Source: Epiperipatus broadwayi
Lineage: Eukaryota; Onychophora; Udeonychophora; Euonychophora; Peripatidae
Length of the DNA stretch: 64,000 nucleotides
Direction: 5' to 3'
Assembly: GCA_028023455.1 (NCBI GenBank)
Contig: JAQFVV010000012.1
Location: forward strand, 14,398,364-14,462,363
Shown here: positions 1 to 13,037 of the stretch, piece after piece
How positions within the stretch are numbered: the first letter of the stretch is position 1
How the letters are laid out: every line of letters starts with the position of its first letter
Position numbers and translations under genes: made by a program
Notes under the pieces: generated by a model
The model's input: only the letters and a program-made list of their open reading frames with translations
Database searches by the model: none
Told to the model about the DNA's origin: nothing

Positions 1-2625
1 ATAGTTACATTTCTGCACTCTCCATTCTAATAATTTTATAATAAAACAGATGATATAAATTCATTATTTATACTCTATGCAAAATAATCTAAAACAGAAT
101 AATTAAGGACATTTTCCATCTTGATTAATAATTTAATTACATCAGCTTGTTGTCAGTATATATTCATTAAAACTAATTAATTAAAAAACATTTATTAATC
201 CCTTAACTAAAAACAAGTTGTAGGATTAAATGTACATTATAAAGCAAAAAATACATTTTGTTTTCCAAAAAAAATTTTTTTTTTTGTTACAATGAAATAT
301 TTTACATTTTTATCAAAATCAGAAAAATCCAAACTATTAGTGCTAAGTAAGAGAATTTTAAATGCTTTTATTTATCAGACTCTCTGTTTGTTTGTTTCAA
401 TAAAACAAGTTAGAATCTTTGTTTCAACATTTGAATAAAATTTTAAAATCGAAATTTAATATATTTACATCCAATAGAATTGTTTAAATTATGTACATTT
501 GTTATGAATCACTGGAAATGTAATAAGACCCTAAAATATTTTAGGTAGATTTTCTAATTTCTTAAATTCAGAGAATAGCAGGTGAATTTTTGAATATTTT
601 GATATCAAATTTCAAAGACATTGATATCACTTCCATTAGTTTTAGTAATGCACGAGATGTTGATATATATATATTTTCATATTGAAAAAGATTTTTAGCA
701 ATCTTTTAAAATTGAAATAAAAATGAACCTTGATTTTATATTTCTTTTCAAAAAGTAAAAGAAATCTTGATATTAAGAATTTTTTTTTGTTATAAAACTT
801 GCATTTTTTCTTTCCATATAAACAAATTACATTTCTTTAATAAAATAATGTTACTTTCAAATATTAAGCTGTTTCAAATAATTGCAAAAAATATCCAATG
901 CTAAAAATTTGAAAATAATATCTAAAAAAAATTTTTATAACAAATGGTTTTATTTACTGGAGACTAAAAACTCTAAAAATAATTGTTTCTACAACTACAA
1001 TTGGGTTTATATTTAACTTGAAGTAAAAACATGGGAATCCCTACTTTTTATAACAAGGGATTGAATTAATTTCTGGACCGATTAAACTTATTTTGTGTTC
1101 ATTTCTACTTTTCCTTTCAAACTTTACATCTATATATGTGTATGTTGTGTGCCATAAGATCTCAATATATTACTGATTCCAGAATACTAGTTTGCCATAC
1201 CATTTAATTTTTTGCCATATTGGCCTTCTTTCTCTGGAGTTAGATTTTTTTTGATTGATTCCAGAATTGTTCATAGAAATACTTTCCTAATTTTATATAT
1301 TGAAATCATGCTTAAATAATCTATAATTTGATAAAATTCTACAAATTTCAGTTAATACTGTAATGTGTCAAATGCTCTATTTATATTCTTTGCGAAGTTA
1401 ATTAATCAACTGTGCATTGATACAATTTCAAAGCTTTCTTGTACTAAGAGATGTATCTATATATTAAGATTTCATTCAAAATACCTTTTTTTTAATTGCA
1501 TATGATCACAAATTTTTCATTATCCTGCATATAATTTGATTTTTACTGTTTGAGAAAAAAGCATTTGTATTTCAAGATAATAAACAATTTTTGACTATAG
1601 GCATTAAAAAAAAAGTGGTATTATTTTCAAGTTCCAAAAATGTTTATTTTTAAATGAAACCTCAACATATAATCTTAGTTCAGCAAAAGAGCATTGGAGC
1701 TGCATTAATACAGTTGTTTTTCACAAAATAAATAAGTAAAACATTTTGTGTGCTACAATGTAGTAAAGTGAAATTCTTTTAAGTTTGTAGAATTTTAACT
1801 TAATTGACATTTTAACAAATTGCAGGTTATTTAAACATGATTTTATTATCTAAAATAAGAAAAGCATTCCTATGAATAATTTTAGACAACTCAAAAATCT
1901 AAAACAGACCAGGGAAAGAAAGCGAATATGATAAGTCATTAAATGGAACTGCACATCAGTATAATTCTAAAATCTGTAACATTGAAGATTAGCTATATCG
2001 AATAAAACAGTGCATCCTTCACAAAATACAATATATATATATAAATACAAGTAGTTCTCAAATTACACAAACTATGCATTCTGTGAGATTTTGAATAACT
2101 TTAGTACTGTTAAAGTTTTTAAAAAATAATATATCTTTATTGCTGAAAACTAATAAAACACATCTTAGAAATATTACTATTTAAGGAGTGATAACATATT
2201 TAAACATTTTTAAAAGTATAAACTAGTTGAATCATCATATTAATAATACCATCTAAGTAATGAATGTTCTGCATTTATTAATTTTGTAATTAATATTGTT
2301 TAATTTGCAGCTTATGGATGAAAGACATTAAACTTCAAAGGATATATTACATAAACAAAAAATTATCTTTCTTGAATGATTTAAAAAACAATGTAATACT
2401 TTTATAAACTTATTATATACAATTTTTGAAAAAAATTGTAATTTTTATTTATTTATTTATCAACAAATTATAATAAAAAATTATTTTAAAAATTTATCAT
2501 CTTTTTGCATTAAATAAAATTTTTATTCTTATACAAACAACTTTAAAAATCATAATGAAATAAGATCTATCACAAATCATATCATGCCTGAGATTATAAT
2601 GAAATCCTGCTATCCAATAAGGTAC

Positions 2626-2691
2626 AAACTTCATTAATACTCCCTTAACACTTTAAGCAAATATTTTTTTAAAGGAGTATTAATGAAGTTT
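2626..2691. repeat. Short perfect inverted repeat (hairpin)
   Basis: The arms starting AAACTTCATTAATACTCC and ending GGAGTATTAATGAAGTTT are perfect 18-bp reverse complements. They are separated by about 30 AT-rich bases. This could be a miniature foldback element remnant or a chance palindrome. No flanking target duplication is evident. Confidence 0.7.
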
Positions 2692-4929
2692 ATATCGAAA
2701 TATGAAAAAAAAGCAAAATATTGAGGGAGGAAGAAGTAGATAAGAGCTATATCCAATAGGATATTAGTATTCTTATATTAAAATATATATTGTACCCTTT
2801 TTATTAGGTCTAAATAGTTTTTGAAAGTCAATTTCTTAAAAAAATTTAAATTAAAAAAAAATTAATATCTATAGGTGCTATAATAATGTTAATAGACTTT
2901 TTAAAGCTTTGTTGAAATGAAGTTAAAAATTAGAAATATTTAGAAGCTATAATAAAATGCTAAAATTATAAAGTAAAAGTTAAATATTATAATTTTAGTA
3001 TGGTTGGGAGTACTGGCCATGGTGATAATAATGAAAGTTATGTATTAAAAATCTTATTAAACTAAATGTTGAAAGCTAATTTTTAAATGATGATTTAAAA
3101 TTAAATAAGTTACTAAATGTATTTTAATAAAAATAGATTTAAATTTATATTATAATTGTTTATAAATAGTTTAGTATTTTGTGGGATATACAAGTGTATT
3201 CAATTTTGTTTATTGTTTAAACAATATCAAAATTATTATTCCAAATTCTATTATTATATTTTATTTTATACATATAATATTTTGTACTTAAATATTTAGT
3301 TAATTCTATTTTCAGACAGTAAATATAAAAAATTGCAAGACATTTGTCTGGGATTTTTAGTCATGTGACTAACAATGCATGCATTTTTATTGTGTGCTTG
3401 CAAGGTTTTTAAAAAAAAATTTCAAAATTACTTTCAGAATTGTTTTAAAAATTGAACACATTTGAATATCATAAAAATAAATATAGGAAATTATTTAATT
3501 AATTGTGATTAATAAAGATAAATTTAAAAAATAGATACATTAAAATTAAGTATTAGATAAATTGATAAAGTATTATTTAAAATATGTTGTTTTAAAATGT
3601 TTAATTTGTTTAGGTATAATTATAAAATTAACTTAGAATTAAATATTCTAATAATATTAATGTTATAAATAATGACTCATAGTTTTGTTTCTAAATTTTA
3701 AAATGTGAAATTGACATTTATGTAAATTAGTTTTGTAAGTTAAGAGTCAGGTAACCAATCAGATTGTAAGTTAGAGCTGGTATATAAATGGATGCTCTCA
3801 TTTTTCTAACACTTATCACTTATTACTTATCTACCACTTATTACTACTTTTATTTTTTAAATAGTACCCAGTATATATATTATTATAAGTCAATTAGTCT
3901 CAATTTTAAATTTTTATTATTTTTAAAAAAAGTGTAAAGGATTAAAAATTTATTAAAGTTAAAATAAGAATGTTTCCAAAACCAATTAATTTCCTGCTAG
4001 TTTTTTCTATTTAAAACTTAAGTCGAATTCATAGTAAATTATGGAGTATATACCAGAAATAATGTGTGTAAGAGGGTTAATGAAAAAACAGTCTGACAGA
4101 GGAAAGTATAATTTTTCTTATGTTATTTAGAAACTTTTATAATTATTTACATAGAATGCTTTGGATATTAAGAAGGATGTTATTTGGAAATATTATTCAA
4201 AGAACTAACATTATGTGTATAATATTTTAAGGATTTTTAAAGTTATTTGGATAATAACAAGTTACCTGGAAAAGACTAAAACTTAATGTTTTCTTTAAAT
4301 TCATGAAAGTACTTAAGATGAATTTATAGTATAAGAAAAATATATCGTTCTATGTTTATACTATTATCTGCATATTTTTTTAAAATTGCAGTAATTTAAA
4401 AAAGTATTTATTTGAAAGTTATTTAAACTTTTGGAATAATAATGAAAAATAAAAGACAAATGTTATTACGGATATCAATTACTTTATTAAGTATTGTCAA
4501 AATATGTGAATATTCTGATATCATCTAAAAAAAACTTGTTCTTTTAATTATACGTCAAAAAAGAAAATTAATGAATAATAGAAATAAGTATTATCAGGAC
4601 TAAAGAAATAACATATGCAATATTTAAATATAAAGTTATTAATGACTATATATCTGCATTATGAGATAATAATAATATTTTGAATGGAATGAAAAATGTG
4701 TATTTTCTGCCAGCGTACGTATTGATTTTGAATGACCGATAATGATGCACCTAAAGCAGATGAATTTCACGTGAATGGAAAACACTGGAACTTACCTATA
4801 GGAATATTTTCAAGTGATATCACATTAAAAATTATTATCCTGAGAAAGCAACAGACAATAGACTGTTTATAGACTGTCAGGAACAGGATCAATAATAAAT
4901 TTTCAAATTTTATCGGATTTAAAAATCAA

Positions 4930-5070
4930 CATTATTTATTTTTATTTGTGAGTTTATGCGCCGCAGGAGGAAGAAAAAAGCACTGTGCTAGAAAGACTTT
5001 CAGACAATGTTCGTCGCATAGCAACCGGGGAAGGTTTCCATTTGGAAGCGTTGAGTTGTAATAAAAGACT
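4930..5070. other. Small CpG-containing, less AT-rich patch
   Basis: Within DNA that is otherwise very AT-rich, this stretch carries several CpG dinucleotides (GCGCCGC, TTCGTCGC, ACCGGGG, AGCG) and balanced base composition. Neither strand gives a long open frame. It may be a 5' untranslated exon, a promoter or an old transposon fragment. I cannot choose between these from the sequence. Confidence 0.3.
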
Positions 5071-7328
5071 TTAGTTGGACTTTATTAGAACAAAACATAA
5101 ATTGGATTATGTAAATTTAGTTTTGAATTATTATTTTAAATATACTAACCTTTAGTATTAGAATGTATTGTTAGGATAGGAAAGGTTACATTTTAAATTT
5201 TTTTTATTTATTTATTCTAACAACATTAATATTTTTTTAAAAATCTTTTAATATTTTAAAGTTTTTGCAAACATTTTTAAAAGTATAATTGGTATATTGG
5301 ATGACTGATATTTTTGATTAATATGTTTTTCTTATCTGAATTTGGACAAGAAAATATCTAAAATAGTGACTTGCAAGTCTTAGAGTCACTAGGTAATTTT
5401 TTTTAATTGTTTAATTATTATGTGACATATATTTTATTTACTTTTTTTTTTTTCCTAGAGTTGCTTGGAATAATTTTGAAATATTGCTTTTATCATATGT
5501 ATGTGAGAACATGAGCATGCGTGTTAATTACATAGATTTTTTATTCTTATTCTGAGATATAAGCTATGATTTTAAAAAGAGATATGCATACACCTTTTCT
5601 TTTTTATATTACAAAGTTTAATATAATTTATTGATGTTCATAATTTTTCATGATTCTTTACTGAATGAACCATACTTTTTGAAATATTTGAATATTGATT
5701 TTAATATTTTTAAAACAATGTCATTTGTATTTTTATTGCTGATTTTAAGTGAATAAAACCTTTTTCTTATAGTAGTTCTGGATTGATAGTATCATATGTT
5801 AACTTTGTTTGTTATTAGGAGTAATGCTAGTTATTTTGCGATGTAGATTGTTAGATCTATTATGAAGTTTTAATCGGTAGTGACAGGGAAGTACATATAA
5901 AGAAACCCTTGGATGTCTTATATGTAGGATTTGTTAAGAAGATAGTGAAATAGCCTATATTTTTATCTTAGTAGTGTTATGCAAGTACAGTTAACATAGC
6001 TCTGTGTCTTGTATGTATTTTCCGTGGACAGTGGTGATATTTTTGTATTTTATAATGATCTGTAGGAGCTGAATAAATAGCCTGGACATTATTTTTAAGA
6101 TACTGGCTAGAAAAGTCATATCTATTTTTTCACACTGTTTCCATGTGGATTATTAAATATATTTTATACTATTGAGTCTTTACTCTAGTCATTCCTTCAT
6201 GTCCTATGCATCTTATCGCTATCTTAATTTCAACAGTTATTACATTGTGTAGCATAGTATTTTATGAAAAGAAAATAATGAATAATTTTGGATTGATGTA
6301 TTGTTATTTTTCAAAAGGAAATAAGATAGGTTTTTCTTGTTTGGATTAAGATGAAATACAAATGAAATTGAATGTAAATGCTGATAGTAAAATAATAAAG
6401 AATCATAAATACTTTTTCATATTTTTGTTAAACAGTTTTTGAGAATAAAAAAAAATTATAATTATTCATGCTATTTTTTAAATAATTTTGATATTTTTTG
6501 ATTTTTCACAAATCAATGCATATTTTTAAAAAAGACGAAACATCAAAATGAGTAGCACAAAGTGTGATGAATGCTTGTATTTTATGAATATTAGTTTGTA
6601 TTGTTATTTTTTTGAAAAACATGAAACACATATAAGGATTTTTGAGAGTGGTGCCAAGCAAAAAGTATCTAATATAACATCAACATTATTTTTATTAAAT
6701 TCAATTTTTATTTATTGAATGAATCTTAAAACATATTTTCAAAATAAACATTAAGTATTTTATATTTTTGGTGTACATTTATTAAAAACTATATTGTCTA
6801 TTGATTTAATTAGCAAACAATTTAATTAAACTAAATGGGGTCTATTAACCTTTTATTTTATATTGTGTATAACAAATAATGCATAAGCCAGAGTGAAGGC
6901 TTATTTATTTCTTTTGATTTTGTATAATATTGAAAAGTGTAACTTAATCTTACTTTAGTTAAATTTGTATTTTGTTAGATTTATTTAGTGAAACTTGTAC
7001 ATACTGTAAATAGTTTTGTTTTAATGAAAAGTATAATAAATTTGTTAAACTTGTTTTTATAAATCTCTGTGTTATTTTGATTGATTTATTCACCATCACA
7101 AATACATGATTAACAGAATCCAAAATAAATATGATACATTTGCACAGTATAAATAAATTATTCATTTTAAGAAATAATAATTATCCAGAATATGATATTT
7201 GAATAATTTTTCTTTTGCAATAATATTATTATAGTCATAATTGATCACACAATTTACTGCATAGAATTTTAATATTGTTTGTTGCCACATATTTCAGATT
7301 ATACCATATTAAGATGCCACATGAGAAA

Positions 7329-7480
7329 TAAAAGAATTATATTATTAATATTATTGTTATTATCATTATTATTAGTTGTCATAGTATTAAATAGTAGATA
7401 AGATTAATAGTTATTTAATTAGGAGTAGGAATATTATTATTTATTATTGTTATTATTATTGGTTAGGTGTAGTTAGGAAT
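7329..7480. repeat. ATT/AAT-rich microsatellite tract
   Basis: There are repeated, imperfect ATT, GTT and TTA trinucleotide runs, densest at about 7335-7375 and 7430-7465. This is simple-sequence DNA with no other content. Confidence 0.7.
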
Positions 7481-8879
7481 GATACAAAATCCCTTATCAT
7501 ACTTGTCTACAGTAGATATTTTAAAATTGATTAGATTTATTTTTCAAGAACCTGAGATAATTATAATTATATTTTAGTAAAAGAGATTAGAGTTTAGTTT
7601 AGTAATATTATACTAAATTACTTATTATTTTTAAAGTCTTAAGAATACTATGAATTTATTATTATTATTTGAAATAATAGGGGGGATAGTGTTCTTATGC
7701 CATTGAGATTGTATCCTGTGGGATATAGGCTCAATGTAATTCTTTACTGCTTTACCTTCACTAAATTGTCTCATGATTTATTAGTATTTTATTAATTTAA
7801 TTTTCATGGTTCGAACTATATATTATTTATTAATTATTTAGAGCTAATTGAATGGTAGAAATTATAGGATATCTTTATTCATTATATCAAGATTATAAGT
7901 ATTTTAGTCGGAGCATTATTATTTTATTTGAGCTAATTTTATTTTTCCATTATGTATCGAACAGAAGGCGAGGATACGATATATATCCTACTAAAAATAG
8001 CCAAAATCTTAATTTGAAAGTGCAAAAACCAAGCACCGATTGAATATGACATAAACACAAAACATGTATTCTGAAATCATGATTAATAGTCCCATGTAGG
8101 GCATAAAGTTTTTTCATAAGAATATTTATGTTAAGCTATTAAGAATTGCCCTTGGAGAGTTTTGACTTTTTGGATATGAAAATTATGAGCTTAAGGCCTA
8201 TAAAGATGAAAACTGCATCATATTACAGTCATGTACTTCTTTTATGATCAATGTAGTGAAACTTATCAATTTATTTGAGGTCTTTATTCTCTGGTTAATA
8301 TTGCTAGATAAATTATTTGTAATGAATACTGAGTACTTGAGAGGGATTGACTTTGCCTGTAAAATTCTCAACACCTGGAAAAAATATTGAAAATCCACTC
8401 TGAATTTGAATCACAGATCAGTAGAAAGCAAACAAAAATGCTAACCACTATATGAAAAAAACATGAGATCAATGCTTCTATGCGTGTTATACCATTCACA
8501 TCAAAAATAAGGATTGCGTCACATTATAATTTGGTCAGGACTTTACCATTTACATAACCAATCAACATTAATGTGGGACTTTTATTTTCTGATTGAAAAT
8601 AAGTAAATACATATTTACTGATAAATATTAAGTCATTGGATAGATTAGTGGTGAACCAATTATCTGAAGAAATAAAAACTTGACCTTGCTTAGAAAATTC
8701 TCAATTACCTAAAAAACCAACATATTAAACTATAAATTGCATGAACAACTACTTGCTCAACAAGAAAATACACAAACTGATGTTCACAAAAATTTAATGT
8801 TTTATCAGATAAATTGTAATAAAATGTTTAAAGTGAGAATAGATAGAATAAGTTCATGAAAAACTAAAAAAATACTTAC

Positions 8880-9910
8880 CTCCACTTTTTTGTAGATGGA
8901 ACAATATTTAAAGGAACCAATTCTGGCATAGACAGAGTCCGTTTTATTGAAGACTTTACGTTAATTTCTTGTACCTGTACAGGTGAAAATAGTTCTGTTT
9001 GAAAACTTGCTTTGAACTTATTAAAATTTTGGTTTTTATGCTTAATAAATTTATTTGGATTACTTACTTCATTTATCTCATAGTGATGCTTTTTTTTAAT
9101 ATCTGATTTCACAAAAACTACATCCTTATCATTTTGTTTTACATTAATTAAATTCTTCTTTTTCTTTGGGTGATTTTGTTTGGAAACTTTTAATGCATGA
9201 ATGGCTGAAATACAAGGTTTTGATTTTTTCACTAGAATCTGCTGCTTCTGAAGATACACTTTTTTTTTATCAGTTTTATGGCAATCAAGTGATATATTTG
9301 TTGCATCATGAAAGAAAGGCTTTAATTTTTTCATACATTCTTTATTGTCTTTACAATATATTTTTTTATCATCTGATTGAATGACTCCAAGTGCTTTAGA
9401 ATCTATAGATGCAATATCTTGAGTCAATGACTTAGATTTTTTCAATTGTATTTGCTGATCTTCAAAACGTACCTTTTTTTTCTTAACTGATATTTCAGAT
9501 GTAGAACTAATATGTTTTTTATCAATTACATTATTTTGATTTACAATTAAACCTGTTATTTGCTTTTGAAAACACATGCCATCAAGTATTTTATTTTTAT
9601 TTTTTAAAATAGCCTTTTTTATTAAACAAGATTTTAATTTTACATTAGGAGTAATATCTTCCCCCAGCGCAGCCAACTTTTTAATGTTTTTAATATCACT
9701 TTTATTAATATGTTTTTTAATTTTAACAGGTAGGTCTTCATTTAATAAATATTTTATTTGCTTGTCTTTCTTGTTTATATTTTTCTTTTTAAACTTTTTG
9801 TTGCTTTTAGTTTTAAAAGAATTATTATTGCGAAATTGTTCTTTTACTTCATTATTAATTTTTTTCAACCAAGATTTTGTTTTTAATTTTTGAAAATCCT
9901 TTCCCATTTT
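8880..9910 (-). CDS. Internal coding exon of a lysine-rich, probably nuclear protein
   Basis: The exon is open for 342 codons from an ATG at 9907-9905. On the minus strand the start is preceded by a long T-run and TTTCAG, a textbook 3' splice site. The frame ends at TGGAG|GTAAGT, a consensus 5' splice site at 8880/8879, so the later in-frame TAA is intronic. The protein is rich in Lys and Asn with many basic clusters (KKKK, KKKKVRFED, KKSK). These resemble nuclear or nucleolar localisation signals. I see no catalytic domain, signal peptide or membrane segment. The segment KRTLSMPELVPLN near the exon end is the least repetitive part. Phase 2 at the donor means a further coding exon must follow at lower coordinates. 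I do not recognise the family. This is the only host-gene candidate in the window; function and full gene structure are unknown. Confidence 0.65.
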
Positions 9911-11324
9911 CTGAAAAAAAAAAAAATTGCAAAATATAATACAAATAATTAAATAATTTATAAATTATATACATGTTATTCTATACTTGAAGATAATTTA
10001 ATATAATAAGACAATAAAATATTGCATCCAAATAATAAGACCATTATTGACAAAAGCAAATTGCTATCATCTCTATAACCCAATTTATTTTACAATTGCA
10101 ATATCTAAAAACACAAGGAGTGAGCAAAATAACAGAAATACTAGAAATATTACTACTATATCTTTAACATAATGTAGTCTATTAACAATTTTTTTTTTCT
10201 TTTACACAGAAAATTCTATAAAGTAATGACATCAATTTCCATAAGTCTGAGATGAAAAAAAAAAGGTATTCCAGAATAAATATCAAACAAGATCAAATTA
10301 TTGAGCCTGATTAGCTGAAACCAAAATCCAAAACTGCTAAATGGTTTAATGATTAAATATAACAATTTAAATGCCCTGGAACCAATAACTGATAAAAATG
10401 GCAAACATTATAAAGAATTCTAACCAAAAAAAAAATCATTTCACATGTCTAACATTTAGAAACCTCAATATCAATTAAAATAATCCATCATAAAGCTTCA
10501 TACACAGTTAAATCACCATTTCAATGACACAGTTTTCAATTGTTAATGTTAGATATGAAAGGGAAATGATCATTTATGCTTTTTTCAACAACTAGAGAGA
10601 TTGGATTTTGCAATCATCAAAATATGCCAAACAGCCAGATTGCCATCTCATAATTATAAAACAGAATAATGAAATTGATATGATTTGATAGCCAATCAAT
10701 TTTTTTTTTTTGTTTTATCATGATTGCAACCCATTTGAATGCTATGGGCAATCAAGATTCAACCCAAAGTGCAAATATACTTTTCAGACAATGTAATCAT
10801 CTTCCCAGATAATAACGCTCCAATTTGTATAACCAAATAATGCAATGGTTTGAAAAATATAAAAATGCTGTAATATGTATCTCATGGAATTCACAATCAA
10901 CTGATTTAAACATTACTATCCACCTCTCAAGACTTTTCTTTGAGAAAAATGGTTTAATATTCCTCTAGATACTGTTCCAAGTTACACCTATTCCATTCCA
11001 TGCTACAAATGATACTATACACCAGATTAATAGAGATATGGCATGTGAACCAATTAGTCTTTAGAAAAACTTACATCATAATAAATTTTAATAAAGTTAA
11101 CTAAAGTAAATCCAAATTTAAATAATCAATTCTCAGCATATACAAAAAGCAATAAATTCAAAATAATGTAGCATACAAATTTATCAGCTCTCAGTTCTTA
11201 TATGTCTCATGCTGTGTAAATATTTTGTTATACATTATTGTGATTTATTAAAAAAAAAAGTCATATTTTTCATCATGGTTTATAGTAAACATACACCTGA
11301 AAGAAAATTAGATTTAATTTAAAA
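9911..11324. other. Non-coding AT-rich stretch
   Basis: No supported gene is visible. By orientation this lies upstream of the minus-strand exon at 8880-9910. It probably holds intron or 5' flank of that gene. Confidence 0.5.
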
Positions 11325-11540
11325 TTTATTTGTGTAACAAGAGGCAGCACATGTATTAACATGATAAATGAGAGATTGAAAAAATTGTGTGAGAGAAATG
11401 ATGTTTCGTTTGTGGATGTGTGGGATTTTTTTATTGGGAAGAGGAAGTTATATAGTAAAGATTGGTTGCACTTAGGGAAACAAGGAAGTGAAGTTTTAGA
11501 GAGTCTGATTTATAAAGAATGTAGTTCGGGAAACTTGTAA
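11325..11540 (+). pseudogene. LINE ORF1 C-terminus with SGNH-esterase signature
   Basis: A reading frame from about 11325 to the TAA at 11538-11540 encodes the end of an SGNH/GDSL-type hydrolase. It has a helix resembling INERLKKLCERN, then VSFVDVWDFF, then KDWLHLGKQGSEVL. The D-x-x-H of DWLH matches the catalytic Asp-His pair of block V in this fold. In the family, esterase domains of this type form the C-terminus of ORF1 in CR1-like and related non-LTR retrotransposons. The N-terminal part with the catalytic Ser is missing, so this is a fragment. About 200 bases downstream the endonuclease start of ORF2 follows in the same orientation, which confirms LINE origin. Confidence 0.7.
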
Positions 11541-11737
11541 AGGGGGGTGGGATTTTAAATTGCAGTGTTATTAAAAAGAAGAAGAATGGATGGGATGTAA
11601 GGAATAAACAAAGAGCAGTTGACTTAGATATAAATGTAGATGTGGAAAGGGAATAGGTCTGTAAAATTAATGGTAAGTAAGTTATTTATAAACATAATGG
11701 AGAAAAAAGAATCAAAAAAATTTATAAAAGAGTAGTT

Positions 11738-12010
11738 ATGAAAAAAAAATTGTTACAATTGGGTATTTGAATATGCAAGGTGGTAGGAGACCAGAAAAAT
11801 GGTAGGAGACCAGAAAAGTGGCAGGAATTAAACAAAGCAATTGAAAATGAAGAGCTTGAGGTATTAGCAGTAGTGGAAACACATCTAAGAGAAAAAGAAC
11901 CTGTTTTGGAAGATTTGGTAGGGCAGGGTATAAATAGAAAAGAGAAAGAATAAAAGGCTGGTGGTATAGGTGTTATATCAAAAAAATATTTAAATACTGT
12001 TAAATGCCAA
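11738..12010 (+). pseudogene. LINE ORF2 N-terminus (APE-type endonuclease fragment)
   Basis: Conceptual translation gives a short Lys/Leu leader, then KWQELNKAIENEELEVLAVV followed by ETHLREKEP, and later AGGIGVISKKY. The VVETHLR segment matches the ET/EH catalytic block of APE-type endonucleases at the start of LINE ORF2. In-frame stops and a 22-bp tandem duplication (GGTAGGAGACCAGAAAA occurs twice at about 11781-11820) break the frame. Everything beyond the first third of the endonuclease is absent. It belongs with the ORF1 fragment just upstream as one dead LINE copy. Confidence 0.7.
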
Positions 12011-12828
12011 AAAATAAATGATTATCTAATAATCTATTTGAGACATTCCATATCAAGTGATCCAGAGCAAATGATTTCATCATTTATTTTTTATGGAATT
12101 TTGCATACATTTAACACAGTATTAAAAAACAAAATTTTATAATTTTATATAAAGTCATTTGGAGTTAAGATGTATTAAATTTCTGAAAAATGATTTTTTT
12201 TTTTATGTGTGAACCTTGAGAAGTAGGAGTATATTGTTCAGATTTAAATAAGATTTTTTTCAGATATATAATAAGATTTAATAAAACTGAGATCATAAAT
12301 CCTGTACCTGAAATTATAAAAATTTATTTTTCAAAATAAAAAAAAAAAGATGATTTTTGATAATATTGAAAATTGCCTGTAAAATTTCACAGTAGAATCC
12401 TATTTTTTCACTCACTCCACCCCCATTATAATAATGACAGTTACAAAGAACTTTTAGATGTAACATGGGAATTAATGCTCACATTAGATATGAGAAATAA
12501 TAACTACTAATTAAATATAATGATGTCAAAAAGGAAACAATATTCATCAAAGGTGATTGATGTTCAATCAACTTTAATTGTCCTTGATAAGCTATCTTTT
12601 TTTTTGTTCTTCTGGTACAAAAAGGATTAACACAAAATGAAAATTTTTATTTGAGGAAAATTTATTTTATCAAAGGATGTCATCATTCAATGCTGAAAAT
12701 ATTGATTTCACCTAATAAACCCTTCCAGCACCATAACATAATCATAATTTAAACTCATTCAGGGATAATCACACAACATATATAAATATAACACAGAAGT
12801 AGAAGTGTATATGGAAACAAATAGTAAT

Positions 12829-13037
12829 AAATATATATATAAATCAATATACCAACTTCTTTTTAAATCTTGTTTTTTTTATGACTATTATAAAAAATAT
12901 AAGTATACACCACCAACATTTCAACTACTTTACAATATAGTCTATCAAGGAAACTAAAACGCTTTCTATTACAACAATATAATAGTCATATAAAAACAAG
13001 ATTTAAAAAGAAGTTGGTGTATTGATTTATATATATT
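12829..13037. repeat. Foldback element with arms of about 60 bp
   Basis: The left arm (12829-12892) and right arm (12977-13037) are near-perfect reverse complements around a loop of about 85 bp. They share AACTTCTTTTTAAATCTTG and ATGACTATTATA, and end in (TA)n. This looks like a miniature inverted-repeat transposable element (MITE) or foldback remnant. There is no coding capacity. Confidence 0.75.

Larger units (their letters stand above)
1..8879. other. AT-rich intergenic or intronic region without recognisable genes
   Basis: I see no coding region with a recognisable domain here. The ORFs present are short (under 70 codons), low in complexity and match nothing I know. Noted structures are a perfect hairpin near 2.65 kb, a less AT-rich CpG-containing patch near 5.0 kb and ATT-rich microsatellite DNA near 7.4 kb. 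Because the exon at 8880-9910 continues downstream on the minus strand, part of this stretch is probably intron of that gene. I could not identify the following exon. Confidence 0.6.

Noticed and set aside
8198-8398. Possible next exon of the lysine-rich gene (TTTTCCAG before an open frame, minus strand)
   Set aside because: Joining it in the required phase runs into a stop codon almost at once, and no domain is encoded.
9576-9893. Plus-strand hydrophobic ORF of 105 codons
   Set aside because: Antisense to the lysine-rich exon; its Phe/Leu-rich content is the complement of AAA/AAG-rich codons.
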